Shown: positions 20,238-29,781 of the stretch, in pieces
Layout: every line of letters starts with the position of its first letter
Numbering within the stretch: the stretch's first letter is position 1
NCBI GenBank assembly: GCA_965153355.1
Contig: OZ231126.1
Coordinates: forward strand, 66,340,001-66,404,000
Direction of reading: 5' to 3'
DNA length: 64,000 nucleotides
From: Flaccisagitta enflata
Lineage: Eukaryota > Chaetognatha > Sagittoidea > Aphragmophora
Made by a program: the position numbers and the translations under genes
The notes under the pieces: model-generated
Told to the model about the DNA's origin: nothing
The model's database searches: none
Seen by the model: only the letters and a program-made list of their open reading frames with translations

Positions 20238-20513
20238 CGTCGCCCTGATGTCAACGCGTTGAGGGAAATTCTTTCATCCATCCATTGATTTAGTGTCAAA
20301 ATATGTGAAGTAGACTTCAGTCGTTGAGAAACATTTGGACTCTATCCCTCTATCTCCGTCAATCTCCGCTTCCTTTGCTTTCCAATCATCCTCATTCAAC
20401 AATTACGGTAGCGTCAATTGTCAAAGCGTCTCTTACTCTTACTTACGTCGGACTATATTCTCACAAGTCTTTTCAGACCGTTCTCAACTCGTACACTTCG
20501 TCGTAAACGATCT

Positions 20514-20521
20514 GGGGGGCG
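20514..20521 (+). promoter_or_regulatory. Polypurine tract before the 3' LTR
   Basis: GGGGGGCG directly abuts the 3' LTR start (20522). It is short, but placed where plus-strand DNA priming begins. Bases 20238-20513 hold no env-like frame. Confidence 0.6.
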
Positions 20522-21466
20522 TGTGGCTATGATAACCTTTGCCTATTACTTATGTCTTTTATTACATAGCATATTGCTAGAAATAACACAAGTCCTTTTC
20601 TTAATATAGTAGCCTATCCTATATGTAGGGGCTAATGCTCCATACTTGGCAGTTGTATAGAATAGCCTTTGGTGATTCCGAATATACTCTCCTTTTGCGT
20701 TTGCCCCTCCTCGTTCAGAAGATATAGCCGTTTTATTGATGGACCCTCATTTGCATATCGCGGTCGCCCCTTTTCCCTCCATGGTTCCACTCTGGTTCCA
20801 CCCCATGGTGCGACGTGTCTATGATAGGTTACCATAATGCTTAACCGGGGAGACCTCATTTCCGGGGTCAGAATTGGGCTGCGATGAGCCGTTTGGCTGC
20901 CCCTGCCCCAAGGCTGATCCAGCCTCTGTTTCTTCCCCCAGCCTGGAGGATTTGCCTCCCGGTCCCTTGATAGATTGCTCATTTATCTTTGATGTAGTAA
21001 GCTTCGGTTAAGTCCCCACAGAGGGCGCTACTAGTTCTTTTTACTCCTTGGGATTTGCCCTTGGCATTTAATGTAAGAAGCCCCTTGCTCTTTTGTTGGA
21101 GTAGGAAGCCCCACTTTGGAGCTTCTCTTAGCTGAATGCTTCGACCTCGAAGCTTCCACTCTGTTGCATAGCAACCGATGCTTCTCCCTCTCTTTTCTCC
21201 CCTAGCTTTTTGGCGGCTCGGTTTGAATGGAAGCATCGGATGGACATGGCCGCTGGTCCTTACCTTAGCAGTCTCTGCCCTTTAGACTGGTTAGTTCTCG
21301 CCAGGTCTCAGGCCTGTTTGAATCTATGTGAGTGGAATATTATTCTCCCGTGGACATTTAATAAATAAAGATAGAGGAAACTATCTTACATGTTGTTGGT
21401 TATTCTTTCGCCTATAAACAATGTTATGTATTAAATGTGGATGTAAGTAAAATACTAACATCTACA
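20522..21466 (+). repeat. 3' LTR
   Basis: 945 bp, same length and, as far as I can compare by eye, same sequence as the 5' LTR at an offset of 8792. AATAAA is at 21360-21365. It is followed by ACAC and then satellite (TAACATAAAAACC). Confidence 0.95.
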
Positions 21467-23068
21467 ACACTAACATAAAAACCTTTCAACTTTTCTGACT
21501 TTTATTGATTTCCTATGTCATTTTCTTTCCTCAGTTGTCCATTACCACTGAAAAACACAAAAAGTGCTTAAAAACACCTTAGAATCATGTTTACAACAAG
21601 TCTTGGTGGTTCGAGCGCGTAATCTTAAACTTCAATTAGGGTTAGGGTTAGGGTTAGGGTTTGGTCACTCTAACATAAAAACCTTTCAACTTTTCTGACT
21701 TTTTTTGATTTCCTATGTCATTTTCTTTCCTCAGTTGTCCATTACCACTGAAAAACACAAAAAGTGCTTAAAAACACCTTAGAATCATGTTTACAACAAG
21801 TCTTGGTGGTTCGCGCACGTAATCTTAAACTTCAATTAGGGTTAGGGTTAGGGTTAGGGTTTTGTCACTCTAACATAAAAACCTTTCAACTTTTCTGACT
21901 TTTTTTGATTTCCTATGTCATTTTCTTTCCTCAGTTGTCCATTACCACTGAAAAACACAAAAAGTGCTTAAAAACACCTTAGAATCATGTTTACAACAAG
22001 TCTTGGTGGTTCGAGCGCGTAATCTTAAACTTCAATTAGGGTTAGGGTTAGGGTTAGGGTTTGGTCACTCTAACATAAAAACCTTTCAACTTTTCTGACT
22101 TTTTTTGATTTCCTATGTCATTTTCTTTCCTCAGTTGTCCATTACCACTGAAAAACACAAAAAGTGCTTAAAAACACCTTAGAATCATGTTTACAACAAG
22201 TCTTGGTGGTTCGAGCGCGTAATCTTAAACTTCAATTAGGGTTAGGGTTGGGGTTAGGGTTTGGTCACTCTAACATAAAAACCTTTCAACTTTTCTGACT
22301 TTTTTTGATTTCCTATGTCATTTTCTTTCCTCAGTTGTCCATTACCACTGAAAAACACAAAAAGTGCTTAAAAACACCTTAGAATCATGTTTACAACAAG
22401 TCTTGGTGGTTCGAGCGCGTAATCTTCAATTAGGGTTAGGGTTAGGGTTAGGGTTTGGTCACTCTAACATAAAAACCTTTCAACTTTTCTAACTTTTTTT
22501 GATTTCCTATGTCATTTTCTTTCCTCAGTTGTCCATTACCACTGAATAACACAAAAAGTGCATAAAAACACCTTAGAATCATGTTTACAACAAGTCTTGG
22601 TGGTTCGAGCGCGTAATATTAAACTTCAATTAGGGTTAGGGTTAGGGTTAGGGTTTGGTCACTCTAACATAAAAACCTTTCAACTTTTCTGACTTTTTTT
22701 GATTTCCTATGTCATTTTCTTTCCTCAGTTGTCCATTACCACTGAAAAACACAAAAAGTGCTTAAAAACACCTTAGAATCATGTTTACAACAAGTCTTGG
22801 TGGTTCGAGCGCGTAATCTTAAACTTCAATTAGGGTTAGGGTTAGGGTTAGGGTTTGGTCACTCTAACATAAAAACCTTTCAACTTTTCTGACTTTTTTT
22901 GATTTCCTATGTCATTTTCTTTCCTCAGTTGTCCATTACCACTGAAAAACACAAAAAGTGCTTAAAAACACCTTAGAATCATGTTTACAACAAGTCTTGG
23001 TGGTTCGAGCGCGTAATCTTAAACTTCAATTAGGGTTAGGGTTAGGGTTAGGGTTTGGTCACTCTAAC
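21467..23068 (+). repeat. 200-bp satellite with TTAGGG repeats, block 2
   Basis: Eight tracts at 21637, 21837, 22037, 22237, 22431, 22631, 22831 and 23031 continue the array interrupted by the Gypsy element, with monomer phase preserved. One unit is 6 bp short near 22425. The block ends within GGTCACTCTAAC, where the composite insertion starts. Confidence 0.95.
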
Positions 23069-23625
23069 CTACCCTTATTTACCTATCCCCACCTACCCTC
23101 CCACCCATACCTCCTACCTACCCACCTACCCTTACCTCCTACCTACCCCTACCCTGCTCACCAACTTTTTGTTTTTTGTCTCATACCTCTCACTACCTCT
23201 ACCTTTCACTGCCTCTACCTTCTTTGACCATTTGTTTTTCAACTGTCTGCATATGTACCTTTGACCACTGAAGCCCTTCTGATCACTTGACCTATCCTCA
23301 TCCTCATCTTCACCTTTCCTTACCTTTTCTATCAACCCTGTCATTTCATTACACTGTATTTTCTCCACAACAACTTTTATGATTTATTCTCCTATTTTCA
23401 TAATATCTCCTCTATGTTTTGGTATGGGTAATAGCAAGGGTGATGGGAAGCCTCTAAACCCGCCAAGACCAAGTGTAGATTTAATGCATAGGTCTTGCAT
23501 GGTCCACAGTCCAGGTTTACTTATCCATGGATAGTTGGAGATGTTTGTATTTTGCATATTCTCAATTTATATTTTGTCTGCTGTAAGTTGAACCAAGCGA
23601 TAAAGTGTTTTAACATTGATATATA
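23069..23625 (+). repeat. Left flanking direct repeat (pseudo-LTR-like), intact copy
   Basis: Begins with CTACC-type pyrimidine repeats and continues through CCAACTTTTTGTTTTTTGTC, CTGTATTTTCTCCACAACAA and GTTTTAACATTGATATATA. It is nearly identical to the right copy except that it lacks that copy's two insertions, so it records the pre-insertion state of both. Confidence 0.85.
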
Positions 23626-23962
23626 ATTTGACAACACCCATATCTTCTGTAGGATTGAGCTGATCCATCCCTCTTTAGGGTACGGCTCTCTCCCGTGTGT
23701 GGCACTGTTGTATTTAATCAAGATTCTCTTCGGATTTTCTTGGTTTAGTTAAAGGACATATTTCGTTTACTTAATTTCAGCTCAGTTAATTTCAATTCAG
23801 TTTTTTGTTTTTATTATTTAACTCAGTAACAAGCAAAACCATTTCTATCTTTACATTAATTTGAATTAAGAAATAAGAGAATTTAAAGAACTTTCCGCGA
23901 CCCTGGATGCGGCACTTGCAAGTTTTACTATTTACATAGACTACAAACTTGTGTTGCATTTA

Positions 23963-24030
<68 letters not shown>

Positions 24031-24820
24031 CTCTTTCTCTCTCTCCCTCTCTCTCGTAGCATTAGCCCTATACCTATTTTTCATCTTTTCCTTTCATTTA
24101 AATCTCTCCTATTTCATTTCACACCTGGTTTTCATACCTCAAACTAGTCTACTTATTTCTTCTATTTCGTTTCACATTTGTTTTCAACCTTATGTTTTCG
24201 AATCCCAATGACCCATTGTACTATTGATATAGACTATTGGTAAATTGGCATTCATCTCGTTTCAATTTCGTTCTCTTTCCTTTCTTATGTACTTTCTACT
24301 CTCTATTCTTCATTTCATTTCTATTTGCACATTGAAATCAATTTCCAATGACCCTCTGTACTATTTACATAGACTGCCGGTGAATTGGTTTTTATTTCAA
24401 TTTTCCTTCCAACTTTTTCTTTTTCCCCCCCCTTCCCCTACCCCCTCCCCTCTTCCCCTCCCCTTTTCCCCCCTCCCCTTCCCCACCCCAAACCCATCCT
24501 AAACCCCATCCGCTTTCCCAATCCCTCCACTCTTAACCACCCATTTCTTAAAACTCTCGTTTTGGCTTTCTTTTGGTTCATTTGACTGGTCTGCCTCTTG
24601 TTCAGCCTTTGTTCTGCTTTCCTGCCAACCTCCTTGAATCATTTCGTTGTTGAGCCCGGAACGACTATTACCTTAGTATCAGTTTCATCAAATCAAAAGT
24701 TTAAAGAATTTTTAAAAATGCAAACACTTTATTAATATCGGCAAAAGATAAAAGCAATGATAAAAATGATAAAATCAAAAATTTGAAAACATTTACCATA
24801 AATTAAGATTTAAAACTTAA
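23626..24820. other. Left internal region of the composite: (CT)n and ACTATTTACATAGAC motifs
   Basis: A (CT)n microsatellite spans about 23964-24054. The motif ACTATTTACATAGAC occurs at 23927 and 24360, with a variant at 24220 (CTATTGATATAGAC), each time following a similar lead-in. A C-rich tract lies at 24424-24520. No coding frame is defensible. The same motif recurs on the right side of the RT gene. Confidence 0.6.
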
Positions 24821-24829
24821 TATTGGCTT

Positions 24830-25249
24830 TCACGTTCCAGCCCTTTTCCGCGAACCGCTGCCCGCTTCTCAGACATGGCCCATTCGATGATTTTCCACAC
24901 GGCCGCATATCCGTCTTCGTTCATGTGCGTTCCGTCTCCTCCGCGGTAAAAAGTCGAGGGGGGATTTCTTGGGGATATTTCTCCTTTGTCGGATCGCGTT
25001 TATGCTGTTTGATGTTAACGTTCGTAACGCTTTTGATGAATGAGACATGAGAATGTCTTGGCGTAGCTTTTGAAATGTTCGTCGATATCGCCCGTGCACG
25101 TGAATTGAACTTTGAGTCCGTTGATTTCCGCGGAATGACATCAAATGTCAGGGCATCTGCGTCTGGATTCCTTGCTCAAATGTACGTGGCTAACCCCTTG
25201 ATCGCATCCATGGTCGTGCTCGTCGCTTCTTTCTCCGTTCTTGCATTTC
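24830..25249 (-). pseudogene. Continuation of the SGNH-like gene, frame-disrupted or further spliced
   Basis: Minus-strand sequence here is open in pieces in all three frames. One piece contains DGTHMNEDGYAAVWKIIEWA and ends near 24825 with a stop; DGxHxN holds the catalytic Asp/His of SGNH hydrolases. I could not find a convincing splice path from exon 2 to it, so either there are more short introns or the copy is degenerate. Confidence 0.35.
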
Positions 25250-25426
25250 AACTCAAACGTTGCAACATATTCCCGTTGATGAGAATGCCGATCCTCTGGA
25301 GTTTTGTGAAAGGACGGGGACGGACGGTCGATAGACGTGCCTTTACATGTCGCGAATCTCCACCGCGTATTCCAATAACCGCGATTTCGGGATGGCCCCT
25401 CATCAAACGAGAGGCATGAGAATCGC
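25250..25426 (-). CDS. SGNH/GDSL-hydrolase-like domain, exon 2
   Basis: Splicing at 25489/25427 creates GDSHASRL in frame directly after the first exon. This is block I of the SGNH/GDSL hydrolase fold, with the nucleophile Ser. It is followed by PEIAVIGIRGGDSRHV and, about 40 residues on, IGILINGN, resembling the GxN block. The frame stops at 25248-25250 unless another splice is used. A block-V-like DGTHMNEDGYAAVW lies further on in another frame (about 24910-24870). Such esterase domains occur in host enzymes and in several transposable elements. Placement inside a retroelement-rich insertion favours the latter, though a captured host gene is possible. Confidence 0.45.
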
Positions 25427-25489
25427 CTGTTTGAAATGTAATTAGGTTTTGTTCTATCAAACAATTTGAAACTCAGGTCCCATCGTTAC

Positions 25490-25622
25490 CAACTGTTCTT
25501 TTCATTGACTCTTCCAACTTACCGATTATAAGCTTCGTCGCCCCCTCTGGCCACTCTTTGTCGATATCTTTTGATTGTCCGGCAGCGTAGATTTTGTCCG
25601 AGAACTTGACGGAACGAGACAT
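25490..25622 (-). CDS. SGNH-hydrolase-like gene, exon 1
   Basis: Minus-strand ATG at 25622 (MSRSVKFSDKIYAAGQSKD), running to a donor TTG|GTAACG (25489-25488). The last base G starts a Gly codon completed by the next exon. The peptide is charged and soluble, with no signal sequence. The frame is also open upstream to about 25676 from a less convincing start. The 63-nt intron that follows is short but has good GT and AG (TTTCAAACAG) ends. Confidence 0.45.
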
Positions 25623-25879
25623 CTTGCTTGTATGTCGAGTTGAACTTGAGTTTGACCCGCTTCTGTACGACCTCAAATTTTATCACTCTAGTCTTCCTTT
25701 TATGTTGTTTTCACTCTAACTTCCTTGACTCTAGGTTCTCTGCTTCATCCAATGAGATCGTTTCTTCTTGTGCCTACCAATGTTATGACCGCTCCACTCC
25801 AAGTCTTTCGCGCTAGTCCAGCTTGCTTTGCAACTGCTTATCCTGGTCACACTTGTCCTTTGAAAAACTTTTCCTTTTT

Positions 25880-26027
<148 letters not shown>

Positions 26028-26131
26028 TTTCACTTAAACCGTCTTTTTACCTACCACCGATTCCTCACTCATAATTCTCCCGTCTTCAACTCTTTTTTCT
26101 TTTTTATATTTTCCCTCCGGATATCCTTTGA

Positions 26132-27307
26132 TTGATACGTCTTAACGTTTCACCAAAACCAAAACAAATCATGAACAGTACAACTAACAGAATACCATGT
26201 CGTTTTGCAGGAAGCCGACTTAAAACCTGCTGCGGTAGGTGTTCTGAATGTGCCTGCCGTAGGCCCAATACGGGCAATGCTAACGTTCAGAACCATTTCA
26301 GCGGTAATTGTTCTTTAGATCCTAATAATCTTAGCTATTTTAATTTTAACAAATGTAAAATCGATAATTGTAAGATAAAATGTAAAGACAATAATATGGT
26401 TTTACCTCTTGATAACTTTAAATCCTCAACAAACGGCAGAAATTATACCATATTGACCGATGCAAACCTTAATTGTAAATCTATGAATATCATTTATCTT
26501 ATAACCTGTAATATTTGTAAAATTCAGTATATTGGTGAAACTCAGAGATCTTTCGAGATAAGAATGAAGGAACATCTTTTTCAGATAAGAAAACATGAGC
26601 AAAATATTCAATCTGGGGGTAACAATAGTGGTCAGCTCATTTATAAACATTTCTGTTGCGATGATCTTCACAAGAACACCCCACTTGAGAAGCGTATTCG
26701 ATTTCAGATAGTGGAAAAAATCAGGACTGATGATATATCCTCTGACCCAAAGGTTATTACTAAGCGGCGTACAGAACGGGAACTCTATTGGATTTCTAAG
26801 CTAAGAACAGCTCACCCCTTAGGTTTAAATGACATGATTGCAGGCTACGGTATTCGTGGAAAAGCCACTGATGTGGGATTCCGTGATTTTAATTACCTAA
26901 GAATTTCAAATATTTGTGAAAAGAAACCAACACGTAGCCATAAAAACAGACTCAGAAAGAAAAAGCGAAAAGCCCCCACTAATGATCATTTCAGGCAATT
27001 CCTGGACGATCTTAATTCTAAATTTGACTCCCAACCTAGACATATTGAAAACTTTATTCTAAGTAAACCCCAAAAATATTTAGAGCGTTTTCTTTTATCA
27101 ACCTTAGCTTATCAGCTAAGACCTAAACTTAGACATCTTCTGGTAACCCGTGTTGACTTTGCTCGAAAGTTAAAACCCATTGGAAAGGAAGTTATACCGT
27201 TGGATTGGAGTATTGATTTCTCTCATAAATCATTAGAATTGATTAACTTAAACTCTATCTTAAGGAGAAGGTATGGTATACAAATAGGCATATTAGATGA
27301 CTCCTAG
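26132..27307 (+). CDS. GIY-YIG endonuclease of a Penelope-like (Naiad-type) element
   Basis: Open for 391 codons; the first ATG is at 26171 and residues below count from it. A Cys-rich N-terminus (CCGRCSECAC, residues 20-29; more Cys at 47, 62, 67 and 71) suggests zinc binding. The GIY-YIG domain follows: NIIYLITCNICKIQYIGETQ (residues 106-125; the GIY triad is IIY here and YIG is intact), Arg131 in the EIRMKEH helix, and the Glu-bearing TERELYWISKLRTAHPLGLN (201-220). The C-terminal 150 residues are basic (RLRKKKRK) and unassigned. GIY-YIG enzymes nick DNA to prime retroelement integration. The ORF ends with UAG and the RT lies 2.5 kb downstream. The frame looks intact. Confidence 0.8.
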   Translation: MIRLNVSPKPKQIMNSTTNRIPCRFAGSRLKTCCGRCSECACRRPNTGNANVQNHFSGNCSLDPNNLSYFNFNKCKIDNCKIKCKDNNMVLPLDNFKSSTNGRNYTILTDANLNCKSMNIIYLITCNICKIQYIGETQRSFEIRMKEHLFQIRKHEQNIQSGGNNSGQLIYKHFCCDDLHKNTPLEKRIRFQIVEKIRTDDISSDPKVITKRRTERELYWISKLRTAHPLGLNDMIAGYGIRGKATDVGFRDFNYLRISNICEKKPTRSHKNRLRKKKRKAPTNDHFRQFLDDLNSKFDSQPRHIENFILSKPQKYLERFLLSTLAYQLRPKLRHLLVTRVDFARKLKPIGKEVIPLDWSIDFSHKSLELINLNSILRRRYGIQIGILDDS

Positions 27308-27389
27308 AGGCACCCCGAATCTTGCCATGGTCATGGGAGTCCCACCCCAATCTCCTACTTCAAGATAAATATAAGAAGTCATACAAAGA

Positions 27390-27476
27390 GTGCGCCACCG
27401 TCTGATTTGAATACATGAAAAGGAAGCCCTTTTCCATTGCTTTCTAACCATACATTCAAATGTCTCGGTGGCGCAC
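27390..27476. mobile_element. Short TIR element or hairpin with GTGCGCCACCG ends
   Basis: GTGCGCCACCG at 27390-27400 and its complement at 27466-27476. ATTTGAA and its complement lie further in, so the 87-bp unit folds on itself. It is too short to encode anything and resembles a MITE or a relic of one. Confidence 0.55.
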
Positions 27477-27999
27477 CTTTAGTTGTACTTATTTCACCCA
27501 AAAATTTTTTATGACATACTTTTGTTGTCTGACAATAGCTATATCGAATCCTTGATCCACTCATTATGTAGGGCCAGTGTAACATTCCCATCAGTATATC
27601 GTAGTGTCTTGACTCTAATACGTCATCAATTTGTGTTTCTGAGTAAAAAATTAGACAAAAAATCTCTGCGAAGAATCATTTCCTTCCCTCAAAAGTCGTT
27701 CTTACAAGACTGCAACCACGTATTTTTCTTTCTCTCCAGTTTTTCTTTTTTTCTGCTTGCGTTTATTTTGAAGACTCGACCTTTTTTACTAAATAACTAA
27801 TAACTAAACTCCAAACAATGGCGATTACGATGATAACGGAGAAGTCGACGGTGCAGAGGAAGCTGACAATGCAACGACGATCGCGATGTTGCGGTGAGAA
27901 CGACGATGACGATGGCAATGACGGTGATGATGATGACGAAGACGACGACGAAAAGATAAAGACGAAGAAAACGGTAACGTTATTGACAACAATAACAAC

Positions 28000-28000
<1 letters not shown>

Positions 28001-28062
<62 letters not shown>

Positions 28063-28087
28063 CGTCAACAACGTCAACACACACATC

Positions 28088-28154
<67 letters not shown>

Positions 28155-28260
28155 CCAAAAACAAAAACAACAACGAAAACAAAAACAACAACGAAAACAA
28201 AAACAACAAGAAAAACAACAACAAAAACAACAACAACAAAAACAACAACAACAACAACGA

Positions 28261-28319
<59 letters not shown>

Positions 28320-28551
28320 ACGACAACAAACAAACAACAGACAATGACAACAACAAACAAACAACAGACAATGACAACAAACAACAAACAACCAACAACA
28401 GCCAACGACAACAGCAACAACAAACAACAAACAACAGACATAAAAAAAACAAAGAAAAAACAACAAACACAACAAAAACAGAAAACAACCAAAACAAACA
28501 AACACCAGACAACAACAGATAAAGACATCAACAACAACAAACAAATAACAG

Positions 28552-28636
<85 letters not shown>

Positions 28637-28670
28637 ACAAACAACAGACAACGACAACAACAGTAAAAAG
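28001..28670. repeat. (AAC)n-rich microsatellite block
   Basis: Long CAA/AAC trinucleotide arrays with AAAAC and GAC interruptions. A GATGAC-rich prelude lies at 27900-27960. Open frames on both strands (poly-Asn on plus, poly-Leu/Val on minus) are products of the trinucleotide period and are not annotated as genes. Confidence 0.95.
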
Positions 28671-28884
28671 AACAATAACAAGAGCGCCAACAGTATTTTA
28701 CTGTTTAACAACTTTTGTTTCAGCGCAACCATGTTCTTCAACGCGTCTGAATATTCACACTTTTCTCTTCCAGGTAACATAATATCCGATTGGCGTCAAC
28801 TGACTGCTGCATGGAGATGATTGCGGTTACCATCAAGTCTATCGTGGCCATGGTGGCGCTGAAACTCCAAATCTTCTTACAGAA

Positions 28885-28907
28885 TACAACAAAAACAACA
28901 ACAACAA

Positions 28908-28962
<55 letters not shown>

Positions 28963-28990
28963 AACAACAACGACAACAACAACAACAATT
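28885..28990. repeat. (AAC/GAC)n microsatellite
   Basis: A second trinucleotide array, alternating CGACAA and CAACAA, giving poly-Thr on the plus strand. 28671-28884 between the two arrays shows no gene. Confidence 0.9.
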
Positions 28991-29781
28991 AGATAGCCAC
29001 TACTACATAGATGATTTGTTTCACTTAGCACCCATCGCAATCTCTGTATCAAATATTGTTTGAGTTTGTATTTGTGTGGAGGGGGGTGATCATACAATAA
29101 TTTTCATTTCAAAAATAAACGTTTCAAGCTGATTTCATCTGGAATGTAAGACGGAACTGTTGACTTAGAGCAGTTGTTCAGTGCTGGTTTGATTTTCAAG
29201 AACGAATATGAGAAGCTATGGAAATCTTGTTTTAGGTCGCGTGCTACACAACTACGTCAACCACCTGTTGGTCCCTCTATCCATCCGTCCATCTGTCCAC
29301 CCATCATCCAGCAGTCTGTCCGTTTGCCACGTTTGTTGATTTTGGGTAACTTACAGGTCGCTGCCCCTGTCAAAAAACCTGATTGGCCTCCCATATTAAC
29401 AACTTTGCATACCTGCACGCAACTAAAGCTGTTCTATCTGTCGCTGTGTCCATCTGTTGATCAGTCTGTCCGATCAACTGCCAAAAATTTGCTTCTTAGG
29501 CATATTGCATCTCTGCCCCTGCCCATTGACAAAATAGCTTCTGCATTACTGCCAATACCTACTCACACGCATTTACAAGCGTTTTTCAGATTTTTGACCA
29601 ACTAGATATGAGGCTGTCACCCTCACAAGTCAGACATGACTTTTTTCAAACGGTTGGCAATGGTTGGCAAGGAAACGCCTATGATTTTTAGAATCAGCGT
29701 TGCAGGTTTACCCAAACGTTATGTTTTCAGGCTAATCGAGGGTACTTCCATTCCTTCCTCTTAAATAACCCTAAAAATTAA
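28991..29781. other. Non-coding stretch with a diverged GTCGC-family fragment
   Basis: GGTCGCGTGCTACACAACTA at 29237-29256, followed by CCATCCGTCC-type repeats, resembles the left arm of the foldback family near 62134. No defensible gene precedes the RT frame. Confidence 0.5.

Larger units (their letters stand above)
11730..21466 (+). mobile_element. Ty3/Gypsy LTR retrotransposon, full length, inserted in the satellite
   Basis: The element is 9737 bp with 945-bp LTRs that look identical by eye, a probable primer-binding site, gag, a frameshifted pol (protease, RT, RNase H, integrase) and a G-rich tract before the 3' LTR. The order RT-RNase H-integrase defines Ty3/Gypsy. There is no env-like ORF and no chromodomain. 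The flanks share ACAC on both sides (11726-11729 and 21467-21470), a likely 4-bp target duplication, and the satellite continues on the far side. Identical LTRs imply a recent insertion. One in-frame UAG lies in pol. Confidence 0.95.

Noticed and set aside
7655-23068. CRISPR-like reading of the regular 200-bp repeats
   Set aside because: Unit and spacer lengths are wrong, units are identical throughout, and the sequence is eukaryotic satellite.
27818-28820. Long poly-Asn / poly-Leu / poly-Val frames on both strands
   Set aside because: Pure consequence of the AAC trinucleotide arrays; every frame is open and there is no unique sequence.
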